Assembly: GCF_000423865.1 (NCBI RefSeq)
Contig: NZ_AUIU01000011.1
Coordinates: forward strand, 62,001 to 126,000
Direction of reading: 5' to 3'
Length of the DNA stretch: 64,000 bases
Source of the DNA: Thermodesulfovibrio thiophilus DSM 17215
Lineage (GTDB): Bacteria; Nitrospirota; Thermodesulfovibrionia; Thermodesulfovibrionales; Thermodesulfovibrionaceae
Below the pieces are notes generated by a model. It saw only the letters and a program-made list of their open reading frames with translations, ran no database searches and was not told the DNA's origin. The stretch's first letter is position 1, and every line of letters starts with the position of its first letter. The translations under genes and the position numbers were made by a program. Shown piece by piece: positions 45,657 through 53,489 of the stretch.

Positions 45657-47291
45657 ATGAGTAATTATAATATCCAGAGATTTCAGGATATTTTTGGTAA
45701 GAATTTTACCTACATAAGGGGTTTTTTAAGGAATGTTGAAAAGTTTCCTGATAAACCCGCACTTATTGATACTTCCCATACAAGAACATGGAGCTATAAA
45801 GAACTAAATGAAGAGGCAAATCTTTTTGCGCATGCGTTATTAAAAGACAAAGTTCACAAATCCGATGTTGTCATGTATCAGTTGATGAATGTTCCTGAGT
45901 TTGCATTTATATATCTGGGATGTCAGAAAATTGGTGTTATTAACAGCCCCATTAACTTTAGACTGTCTGCTGGAGAGATTGCCTATACAATAGATGACTC
46001 TAAACCTGCTGTCTTCCTTTTTGATATATCTCTTGAGGAAAATGTAAGATATGCATTGAAACTCAGTAGACATAAACCAGGAAGAATTATCTCAGTTGGT
46101 CAGGGACAGTGCGATTTTGCGATTTCCTACGATTCTTATATTAAAGGCCAATCGGTGGATGAACCAATGAATCCTCCTCAAGATGCTTTTGCAGAAGTGA
46201 CGCGTTTATATACTTCTGGAACTACTGGACGACCAAAGGGAATTCCGTTAAACAATATCAACGAAGTTTTAACTGCTCTTAATATAATCATCAATCTCGG
46301 GCTTAATAAAAATGATATTTTAATGAATCTTTCTCCATTGTTTCACCGGGGAGGGCTACATTTTGGAGGTCCGAATCCAGGACTTTATATTGGTGCAACC
46401 ATTGCATTAATCAGAAGGTTTTATCCAAAGCCTGCTCTGGAGGCAATAGAAAAATACAGAATTACATTCATCATTGGCGTTCCAACCATGTATAAAGTAA
46501 TGATTGAAGATCAAAAAAAATATCATTACAATTTAAGTTCCTTACGTGGAGTTGTAAGTATGGGGTCTCCACTTGATCGTTCTTTATGTATTGAAATGCA
46601 GCAGATTTTTACGCCAAATATTTTCAATGGATACGGTACATCTGAAACATTCCAGAATACGCTTTTAATCCCTGAGGATCTTCCTCAAATGGCTGGAACT
46701 GCTGGCAGAGCAGTCTTTTCTGATGATGTAAGGGTTGTTAAAGTTTATGAAGATAAACTTGCCGAACCAGATGAACTGGTAGAGAAAAACAATCAAGAAG
46801 TTGGCGAGGTAATTATAAGGACGCTTACATGTGCATATGACTACTATAACAGGCCTGAGGAAACAGAGAAAAAATTTAACAAAGACTGGTTTTATTCAGG
46901 TGACCTTGCCACATGGAATGAACAGGGATATATAACAATTGTTTCAAGAAAAGATGATATGATTATTGAAGCAGGAGAGAACATCTATCCAATTCAGATT
47001 GAAGAGGTTGTTCAGGACCATCCAAAGGTTAGGTATTGTGCTGTTGTTGCAGTTCCTGATGAAGAAAGAGGGCAGGTTCCTGTGGCTTATGTAGTTAGAA
47101 AAGATGATTCTCTTGGTGTTGAGGAACTTAAAAAATTTATTTCAAAACATCCAATGCTTCCTGCTTATAAAAGACCTAGATACTGGAGATTTGTAGATTC
47201 TCTTCCCATAACAGCTACAGGCAAAACACAGCACTATAAGCTTCGTGAGCAGGCAATTGATGATTTAAAAAAGGGCTTACTTTTACGCTAA
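45657..47291 (+). CDS. AMP-forming acyl-CoA ligase/synthetase
   Basis: ANL-superfamily enzyme that activates a carboxylic acid as acyl-AMP and then acyl-CoA (or acyl-ACP). It has 544 aa. The P-loop is YTSGTTGRPKGIPL, followed by NGYGTSETFQ, YSGDLATWNEQGYI and the catalytic Lys in SLPITATGKTQHYKL. AAGGAG lies before the ATG, 4 nt after the KAS II-like gene. Substrate chain type is unknown. A terminator follows at 47374, so this is a two-gene unit separate from the redox operon. Confidence 0.9.
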   Translation: MSNYNIQRFQDIFGKNFTYIRGFLRNVEKFPDKPALIDTSHTRTWSYKELNEEANLFAHALLKDKVHKSDVVMYQLMNVPEFAFIYLGCQKIGVINSPINFRLSAGEIAYTIDDSKPAVFLFDISLEENVRYALKLSRHKPGRIISVGQGQCDFAISYDSYIKGQSVDEPMNPPQDAFAEVTRLYTSGTTGRPKGIPLNNINEVLTALNIIINLGLNKNDILMNLSPLFHRGGLHFGGPNPGLYIGATIALIRRFYPKPALEAIEKYRITFIIGVPTMYKVMIEDQKKYHYNLSSLRGVVSMGSPLDRSLCIEMQQIFTPNIFNGYGTSETFQNTLLIPEDLPQMAGTAGRAVFSDDVRVVKVYEDKLAEPDELVEKNNQEVGEVIIRTLTCAYDYYNRPEETEKKFNKDWFYSGDLATWNEQGYITIVSRKDDMIIEAGENIYPIQIEEVVQDHPKVRYCAVVAVPDEERGQVPVAYVVRKDDSLGVEELKKFISKHPMLPAYKRPRYWRFVDSLPITATGKTQHYKLREQAIDDLKKGLLLR

Positions 47292-47327
47292 TCTTTTCTG
47301 ATTTTCAAAATGTGCAGAATTGAAGCT

Positions 47328-47347
47328 TACTGAATTGAAATTCAGTA
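47328..47347. repeat. 20-bp inverted repeat upstream of the redox-complex operon
   Basis: Nine-base arms (TACTGAATT and AATTCAGTA) flank a 2-nt centre. A loop this short argues against an RNA hairpin and for a protein-binding operator, or the first half of a tandem terminator. It lies between the acyl-CoA ligase stop and a clear terminator. Confidence 0.5.
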
Positions 47348-47373
47348 TAAGAACATTAATACTGCTCATGTAG

Positions 47374-47398
47374 GTCAAGCAAATAGCTTGACTTTTTT
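47374..47398 (+). terminator. Intrinsic terminator after the acyl-CoA ligase gene
   Basis: GTCAAGC and GCTTGAC form a 7-bp stem (extendable to about 9 with a G-U pair) around a 5-nt loop AAATA, followed by six T. It ends 32 nt before the next start codon, separating the two plus-strand transcription units. Confidence 0.8.
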
Positions 47399-47430
47399 AA
47401 ACGTCTGTTTTTTAATAGATAGCGATTGAC

Positions 47431-48684
47431 ATGTTCGACTGGAATTGGGAAATAGAAGATAAGCTCGTAAGCGATTTAAATGAATGGAGAAAAAAGTTTT
47501 CTCTTATTCATGAATTTATTGTCAGTCCTGATGGAGAAAAAATATCAGCACCCGTTGAGCTTGAAGATAAAAAGGTTACTGTTTGCATAAATGGTAAAAC
47601 ATGGCAGGATACATTTGAAAGGGTTTGTTTTATGAGATTTCTTCCTGACAGTAGAATTGTCTGTCTTATCCTTAAAAATTATGAATGGACTCTTTCTGTT
47701 GAAGAAACAGTTCTTGAAGAAACCTTTGATTACGCATGGAATCTTCAATTCAGTGATGATGGACATACGATTGCTTTTAATATAAAAAAGGGTGATTTAT
47801 ATGGAGTCTGCGTAAACGGAAAAATATGGGAAAATCTATTTTTTGATGCAAGAGATTTATTCATATCTCCAGATGGTAACAGAACAGCCTGCTATGTAAG
47901 AACAAAGAATCCTCCACTTCTTGATATTTTCAGTTTTAAAGAAGGAGTATGGACAGCAGGTATTGATGGACAGGCGTGGGATAAAAACTTTCTTTCTGTT
48001 TTTGGATTAACTTTTAACCGGGCCAGCAATAAAGTTGCTGCTTCAGTAAGACTTGATCAGCAGGATTTTACTGTTTCAGTGGATGGCAATCTTTGGGATG
48101 AGATATTTTCTTATGTATGGGAACCTATATTTATCAATAAATCAGATGTTATGGTACCTGTTAAATTGTCAAAAGGATGGACAATGGCTTTAAATGGAAA
48201 ACCAATCTGGAATAAATATTTTGTACAGCTCTGGAATCAAAGAATAAGTCCTGATGGAAAGAAGGTTGCAGCAGTGGCTGCTCCGGAATTTGGACGATGG
48301 AGTATAGTTGTTGATGGAATAATCTGGAGACAAACATTCTCTCAGGCAGTCCTGCCTCCGGTGTTTAGCCCTGACGGGGCAAAAGTTGCAGCATTGGTGA
48401 GAGAGAACAATAAATGGACTGTAGCTGTTGATGGTAAGCCATGGCAGGAATGGTTTGATAGAGTATGGATGCCTCAATTCAGTCCTCAGGGGAATCACAT
48501 TGCAGTAAAAGCAGAAAAAGAAGGTAAATTTTTTATTGTCCTTGATGGTAGAGCAGGGAAAGAAATTTTTGATATGTTATGGGACCCTGTTTTTAGCCCT
48601 GATGGAGAGAAGATTTTAATAAGGGCAGTAAGCAATGGTAAATACATTAGAAAAGTTTGCACTGCTGGAGAAATTTTAGGATAA
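47431..48684 (+). CDS. Tryptophan-rich beta-propeller protein, TmcD-like
   Basis: Soluble 417-aa protein without a signal peptide, so probably cytoplasmic. It consists of about nine repeats of 38-45 residues of the form V-x-V-[DN]-G-K-x-W-x-x-x-F-x-x-V-W-x-P-x-F-S-P-D-G-x-K-V-A (for example 320-345 and 370-395), which fold as WD40/PD40-like blades. It contains 21 tryptophans by my count. In Desulfovibrio the Tmc redox complex has a Trp-rich subunit, TmcD, of this kind. It is translationally coupled (TAATG) to the cytochrome b-like subunit, which supports a role in the complex. The exact function of TmcD is not established. No ribosome site is seen before the ATG. Confidence 0.75.
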   Translation: MFDWNWEIEDKLVSDLNEWRKKFSLIHEFIVSPDGEKISAPVELEDKKVTVCINGKTWQDTFERVCFMRFLPDSRIVCLILKNYEWTLSVEETVLEETFDYAWNLQFSDDGHTIAFNIKKGDLYGVCVNGKIWENLFFDARDLFISPDGNRTACYVRTKNPPLLDIFSFKEGVWTAGIDGQAWDKNFLSVFGLTFNRASNKVAASVRLDQQDFTVSVDGNLWDEIFSYVWEPIFINKSDVMVPVKLSKGWTMALNGKPIWNKYFVQLWNQRISPDGKKVAAVAAPEFGRWSIVVDGIIWRQTFSQAVLPPVFSPDGAKVAALVRENNKWTVAVDGKPWQEWFDRVWMPQFSPQGNHIAVKAEKEGKFFIVLDGRAGKEIFDMLWDPVFSPDGEKILIRAVSNGKYIRKVCTAGEILG

Positions 48685-49361
48685 TGGAACAGTTTTTAAA
48701 AGACCCTTCAATTTATACCCTTGCAAGAGGACCACTTGTGTGGCTTGCATTTATTGTGTTTTTTACTGGAATGCTTTACAAAATCACATCCATGTTAAAA
48801 ATGGCAAAGAGTGAAAGAGTTATATATCCATATCTAAGTTTGAAGTATACTCTTCGTTCACTAATTCACTGGCTTACTCCATATGGAAGTATAAGCATGA
48901 GAAAACATCCGTGGTTTACATCCATAACTTTTATTTTTCATATATGTGCCATTGTCACACCCATATTTTTAGCAGGACATATTGAACTCTGGCATGAATC
49001 ATGGGGAGTAAGCTGGTGCGAATTGCCTGTTTCAGTTGCGGATTCAATGACCATGGTGGTAATTAGCTGTATAATTATTCTTATAGTTCGTAGAATATTC
49101 CAGTCAGATGTTAGATTTTTAAGTTCTTCTGGAGATTACATTGCTCTTACAGTTGTTTTTATGACTTTTCTAACAGGATTTCTTGCCCATAATGAATTAT
49201 TGCTTGAGTCTAGAGTTATGCTCACAATCCATTTTATCACAGGTGAAATTATGCTTATGTCCATTCCTTTTACAAGGCTGAGCCATATGTTTTTCTTCTG
49301 GCTTACAAGAGCTCATACAGGAAGTGAATTTGGTGCAGTAAGACATTCAAAGGACTATTGA
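48684..49361 (+). CDS. hmcE: Cytochrome b-type membrane subunit, HmcE/TmcC-like
   Basis: NarI/DsrM-like di-haem membrane subunit, 225 aa, close to the 226 aa I recall for Desulfovibrio HmcE. Five membrane helices are visible, with histidines placed for haem b or quinone chemistry (FIFHICAIV, LAGHIELWHE, LTIHFITGE, RLSHMFFFW). I start at the ATG at 48684, which overlaps the propeller stop; an ATG at 48657 lies inside the upstream gene and adds a poor N-terminus. It would exchange electrons with menaquinone and pass them to the CCG subunit encoded next. The symbol follows gene context. Confidence 0.85.
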   Translation: MEQFLKDPSIYTLARGPLVWLAFIVFFTGMLYKITSMLKMAKSERVIYPYLSLKYTLRSLIHWLTPYGSISMRKHPWFTSITFIFHICAIVTPIFLAGHIELWHESWGVSWCELPVSVADSMTMVVISCIIILIVRRIFQSDVRFLSSSGDYIALTVVFMTFLTGFLAHNELLLESRVMLTIHFITGEIMLMSIPFTRLSHMFFFWLTRAHTGSEFGAVRHSKDY

Positions 49362-49369
49362 GGTGAAAT

Positions 49370-50698
49370 ATGGCAACATTTGAAAGAAAATCTGTTACAG
49401 ATATAGGGATTGACGAAACACTTAAACATGTCGATGAAGTAAAAATAAAAAAAGCAATTGACTGGGTTTTAAAAGCTGAAGCGTCAGCACGTCTTAAGAC
49501 ATTTGTTCAGACATGTGTCAGATGCGGAATGTGCTCAGATTCATGTCATCACTACATTAGCCATGATAATGATCCAACTTATGCTCCTGCTGCAAAAGTG
49601 AAGCAAACAGTATGGGATATGCTGGATAAGGATGGAAATGTAAGTAAAGAAGATATTAAAAAGTATGCAAGAATTGCTTTTACAGAGTGTAACTTATGCC
49701 GAAGATGCGTTCAGTTTTGTCCATTTGGAATAGATATTGCTTATCTAATCTCTCTTGTAAGGAGAATATGCTGTCTTATAGGGACTGTACCCCAGTATAT
49801 TCAGGATCAGGCTTTAAGCCATATGCAGACAACGAATATGTTATGGTTCAGACAGGATGAATGGCTTGATACAGTTCAATGGCTTGAGGATGAACTAAGA
49901 GCTGAAATTAAAAATGCAAGAATTCCACTTGGTAAAAAAGACGCTGATGTTTTATATCTCGCTCATGGACTTGAAGCGAAATACATGACAGGACTTCTGA
50001 CAAATATGGCAAAAATAATGAATGTTGCTAAAATTGACTGGACAATGCCTGATACAGATGGATGGGACTACACAAACAAGGCATTCTACGCGCAGGACCA
50101 TGAAACAATGAGTATGGTTGTACGAAGACATTATGAAAATGCTTTTAATCTGGGAGTAAAAAGAATTGTAATGGGTGAATGCGGTCATGCTTTCAGAACC
50201 GGCATTTATGAAGGTGTGAGATTTTTAGGATGGAAAGAATCACCAATTCCATATATTCATGGAGTTCAGTTTTTTTATGAACTTTTCATGGAAGGCAGGA
50301 TAAAAATAGCAAAAAAAATTGAAGAACCTGTAACTGTTCAAGATCCCTGCAATATAGTTAGATACAGGGGAATGGGAGATATGATCAGATATATAATCAG
50401 ACAGACCTGCGAGAACTTTATTGACATTAATCCGGGATATGAATACAACTACTGCTGTTCTGCAGGTGGAGGTATGGTTGATGCTGGACCACCATGGAAA
50501 ATGGCAAGAATTGAAGGAGGCAAGGTTAAAGCAGACCAGATAAGGGATACAGGAGCAAAGATTGTTATAGCTCCATGTCATACATGTCATAAAGGTATTG
50601 AGGATCTGAATGATTACTACAAACTCGGCGTGCATGTTAAGTTTTTAACTGATGTAATTGCAGAAACAATGGAGATACCTGAAGAGCTTAGAGCATGA
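49370..50698 (+). CDS. hmcF: CCG-domain iron-sulfur subunit, HmcF/TmcB/DsrK-like
   Basis: Cytoplasmic catalytic-type subunit related to HdrD, DsrK, TmcB and HmcF; 442 aa. Two [4Fe-4S] sites are formed by C49/C52/C55/C59 and C107/C110/C113/C117. Two cysteine-rich CCG regions follow: one around GECGHAFRTG, the other spanning DPCNIVRYRG, YNYCCSAGGG and APCHTCHKG, which could hold a non-cubane cluster for disulfide-type chemistry. GAGGTG lies before the ATG, 8 nt after the cytochrome b gene. The stop overlaps the start of the 16-haem cytochrome gene. The physiological partner is unknown. Confidence 0.88.
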   Translation: MATFERKSVTDIGIDETLKHVDEVKIKKAIDWVLKAEASARLKTFVQTCVRCGMCSDSCHHYISHDNDPTYAPAAKVKQTVWDMLDKDGNVSKEDIKKYARIAFTECNLCRRCVQFCPFGIDIAYLISLVRRICCLIGTVPQYIQDQALSHMQTTNMLWFRQDEWLDTVQWLEDELRAEIKNARIPLGKKDADVLYLAHGLEAKYMTGLLTNMAKIMNVAKIDWTMPDTDGWDYTNKAFYAQDHETMSMVVRRHYENAFNLGVKRIVMGECGHAFRTGIYEGVRFLGWKESPIPYIHGVQFFYELFMEGRIKIAKKIEEPVTVQDPCNIVRYRGMGDMIRYIIRQTCENFIDINPGYEYNYCCSAGGGMVDAGPPWKMARIEGGKVKADQIRDTGAKIVIAPCHTCHKGIEDLNDYYKLGVHVKFLTDVIAETMEIPEELRA

Positions 50699-52275
50699 AA
50701 CGTTCAATTTTCATAATAATTGTATTTGTCCTATCTGGCTTAATTCTGGTTCAGGCAAGAAACATATATTCTGTTAAAGAAAAACCTCAAACCATCAAGA
50801 GTCCGGCAAATAAAATCAGCATTGCCCATAAGGAAGTATTTGGTAGTCTTGAGTATGGCAGAGTTATTTTTGAACATCAAAAACATATAGATTCATTAAG
50901 TAAAGTCCTTAAAAAATCTGACAGTTCCATATGTAGTGAATGCCATTCTCAGAATAAATATGGCGATTTTATCTTTGATTTTCCAAAAGATGTGGACAGG
51001 AAAAATCCTGAATCACTCAAAAATGCCTATCATAAAGAGTGTTTAAAATGTCATCAAAAATTAAACATTCAAAAACAGAAATCTGGGCCTACAATCCTTT
51101 CCTGCAGAGACTGTCATAAAAAAGATTATGAAAAAACAGAAATCAAGTATTCTGTATTTGAGTTTGATTTTGCACTGCATGATAAACATGTAAAAAAACA
51201 TAACAAAGACTGTAGCCTCTGTCATCATATTTATGATGTTGAGGAGAAAAACAAGGAACTCGCTCTTTTCTATGAAAAGGGAACTGAACAGTCATGCCAT
51301 TACTGTCATGATTTAAATCAGAAGAGAGGTCCTGAACTATCGAAAATAGTAAAAATAGCAAAGGAACGAGATTTAAACATGGAAAGAGCATGCCATACTC
51401 TTTGCTTAAACTGTCATCTGTCCAATAAAGAGCAGGGAAAACAAGCAGGACCTGTGGTTTGCTCAAAATGTCACACAGAGAAGTATAAAACAGTAGAAGA
51501 TCTTAAAGATATACCAAGACCGGAAAGAGAGCAACCACAGAAAGCTTTTATAAATATTGAAGATGCAAAGATGAAAGGTGTTGCTTTTGACCATTCTTTT
51601 CATGAAAAAAACAATAAAACATGCAGAGAATGCCATCATGAAACACTTAGAGCATGTAAAGATTGTCACACAGTTAAAGGTGATGAAAAAGGTGGTTTTG
51701 TTAATCTTCTGACTGCCTACCATTCCCTGAATTCTAAGAATAGCTGTCAGGGATGTCATAGAACTGCAATGAATAAAAATGATTGTTATGGTTGCCATTA
51801 TTTTATCAGTCCTGTTACAACAGAGATAGCAAATAAAGAAGTCTGTAAACGCTGTCACACAGGTAAAAAGGAAATAGAGAAAGTGTCTTTATTAACTATT
51901 CCATCTGAGAGAGTGAAAAAAGCGGTGGTAATAAAACATATTGAAAAAGAATTTGAAGCAACCAAAATGCCTCATTACAAAATGATTCAAAAGCTTACTG
52001 ATGTATCGAATCAGAGCAAACTCGCTACTTATTTTCATAGAGATATCACGACAATATGCAGAGGCTGTCATCATAAAAGCAAGCAGGATGCTGAAGCAAA
52101 AAAAGACAATCCTCCAATTTGTGTAAGCTGTCACAGTGTTTCATTTGACTCAAACGCACTTGGAAGACCACGACTTGAATCAGCATATCATACGATGTGT
52201 ATTAAATGTCATGAAAATATGAAACTTGAGAAACCCAAAAAATGTACTGAGTGTCATGAAAGAAAGAAAAATTAA
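50695..52275 (+). CDS. hmcA: 16-haem cytochrome c, HmcA-like
   Basis: Exported multihaem cytochrome, 526 aa, with an N-terminal signal/anchor (about 1-21). I count sixteen CxxCH haem motifs, from CSECH near residue 80 to CTECH near 519, the number known for Desulfovibrio HmcA (about 545 aa). Many extra His provide bis-His axial ligands. It would accept electrons from periplasmic hydrogenases or c3-type cytochromes and pass them to the membrane part of the complex. The start overlaps the hmcF-like stop. The 116-nt gap after it is the only sizeable gap in the operon. Haem number is read directly; the partners are inferred. Confidence 0.92.
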   Translation: MKRSIFIIIVFVLSGLILVQARNIYSVKEKPQTIKSPANKISIAHKEVFGSLEYGRVIFEHQKHIDSLSKVLKKSDSSICSECHSQNKYGDFIFDFPKDVDRKNPESLKNAYHKECLKCHQKLNIQKQKSGPTILSCRDCHKKDYEKTEIKYSVFEFDFALHDKHVKKHNKDCSLCHHIYDVEEKNKELALFYEKGTEQSCHYCHDLNQKRGPELSKIVKIAKERDLNMERACHTLCLNCHLSNKEQGKQAGPVVCSKCHTEKYKTVEDLKDIPRPEREQPQKAFINIEDAKMKGVAFDHSFHEKNNKTCRECHHETLRACKDCHTVKGDEKGGFVNLLTAYHSLNSKNSCQGCHRTAMNKNDCYGCHYFISPVTTEIANKEVCKRCHTGKKEIEKVSLLTIPSERVKKAVVIKHIEKEFEATKMPHYKMIQKLTDVSNQSKLATYFHRDITTICRGCHHKSKQDAEAKKDNPPICVSCHSVSFDSNALGRPRLESAYHTMCIKCHENMKLEKPKKCTECHERKKN

Positions 52276-52391
52276 ATCGTTAGGATACTGGTTTTTTCCC
52301 TGTGCTGGCACAACATTCATATTCTTTTCAGAAGCTAGAAATTGTGTTGTTTTGACATACAGTGTTTCAAAATCAATTGAAGAGGTTTAAA

Positions 52392-52508
52392 ATGTATATA
52401 TTTGAACAACTTTTTTCTAATCATGGATATGAATATGTGATTGCTGCGTTATCAGTCTTCGCTTTTATAGTGATTTTTTCAATGCTTGGAGAGAAGAAAA
52501 AATATTAG
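52392..52508 (+). CDS. hmcD: Small membrane protein, HmcD-like, 38 aa
   Basis: A 38-residue protein with one membrane helix (about 15-32, YVIAALSVFAFIVIFSML) and a basic tail EKKKY. AGAGG lies 5 nt upstream of the ATG, and the next gene starts 9 nt after its stop. Desulfovibrio Hmc also has a very small single-helix subunit, HmcD, so position, size and topology agree. Sequence identity alone would be too short to judge. Its role is unknown; it is probably a structural helix in the complex. Confidence 0.75.
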   Translation: MYIFEQLFSNHGYEYVIAALSVFAFIVIFSMLGEKKKY

Positions 52509-52517
52509 AGGTTGTAA

Positions 52518-53489
52518 ATGAATAGAAGAGAGTTTTTTAAAAGAAGTTTAACAATTGCTGGCAGTCTATTGATAGCCAGAAATTCAAATGCTTCTGATCA
52601 ACCTTTATCTGTTTATTCAACTCAAAATAAGGCAAATAAAAAAAACTGGGAAAAATTTGAAGAGCTAAAGAAAACAAATTCACAAATTGATGAGTCATAT
52701 GCAGTACTTGTTGACATTACAAAGTGTATTGGTTGTAGACGCTGTGAGTGGGCATGTAATGAATGGAATAAAAATCCAAACAGGCCAGTTAAAGAGTTTG
52801 AAGCATCAAAGGATGAAAAACCATCGGTTTTTGACAGAGTTCGCAGAACTCATGCAGGTGAGTTTACTGTTGTAAACAGATTTCATAGTAAAAACAAGCC
52901 TGTTTATGTAAAAAAACAGTGTATGCATTGTGCTGAAGCAGCGTGCTTGAATGCATGTTTTGTGGATGCTTTTAAGAAAACTCCGCAGGGTGCGGTTCTT
53001 TATAATCCTTCTTTATGTGTTGGATGTCGTTACTGCATGATTGCCTGTCCTTTTGACATTCCTGCCTATGAATACTATAATGCACTCACACCCCAGATAA
53101 CAAAGTGCACAATGTGCTTTGACAGAGTCACAGATGGGAAAGTACCTGCGTGTGTGGAATCATGTACTTCAGATGCTTTAATTTTTGGAAAAAGGAGTGA
53201 AATGCTCAAACTTGCTTATAACACAATAAATAAAAATCCGGAGAGATATATCAACCATGTATATGGAGAGCATGAAGCAGGAGGAACTAATTGGCTTTAT
53301 ATTTCGCAGATTCCGTTTGAGAAGCTCGGATTTCCAGAACTTGATAAAACCCCGATACCTGCTCACAGTAAAAGTTTTCTTTTCACAGTTAAAGTACTTG
53401 AAGTGGTTGCTGCTGCACCTCTTGTATGGGGCGCATACTATATGATTTCAAAAAATAGAAGCAAAAAAGAAGGCAAGAAAGATGAGTAA
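52518..53489 (+). CDS. hmcB: Four-cluster ferredoxin-like subunit, HmcB-like
   Basis: Periplasmic-facing iron-sulfur subunit of the DmsB/NrfC family; 323 aa. A twin-arginine signal (NRREFFKRSLTIAGS) at the N-terminus implies export in folded form. Cysteine groups for four [4Fe-4S] clusters are seen: C70/C73/C76/C80, then CMHCAEAACLNAC, CVGCRYCMIAC and CTMCFDRVTDGKVPACVESC. A C-terminal membrane helix (about 291-312) anchors it, as in HmcB. It overlaps the NrfD-like gene by 8 nt, the usual pairing. It should wire the 16-haem cytochrome to the NrfD-like subunit. Confidence 0.9.
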   Translation: MNRREFFKRSLTIAGSLLIARNSNASDQPLSVYSTQNKANKKNWEKFEELKKTNSQIDESYAVLVDITKCIGCRRCEWACNEWNKNPNRPVKEFEASKDEKPSVFDRVRRTHAGEFTVVNRFHSKNKPVYVKKQCMHCAEAACLNACFVDAFKKTPQGAVLYNPSLCVGCRYCMIACPFDIPAYEYYNALTPQITKCTMCFDRVTDGKVPACVESCTSDALIFGKRSEMLKLAYNTINKNPERYINHVYGEHEAGGTNWLYISQIPFEKLGFPELDKTPIPAHSKSFLFTVKVLEVVAAAPLVWGAYYMISKNRSKKEGKKDE

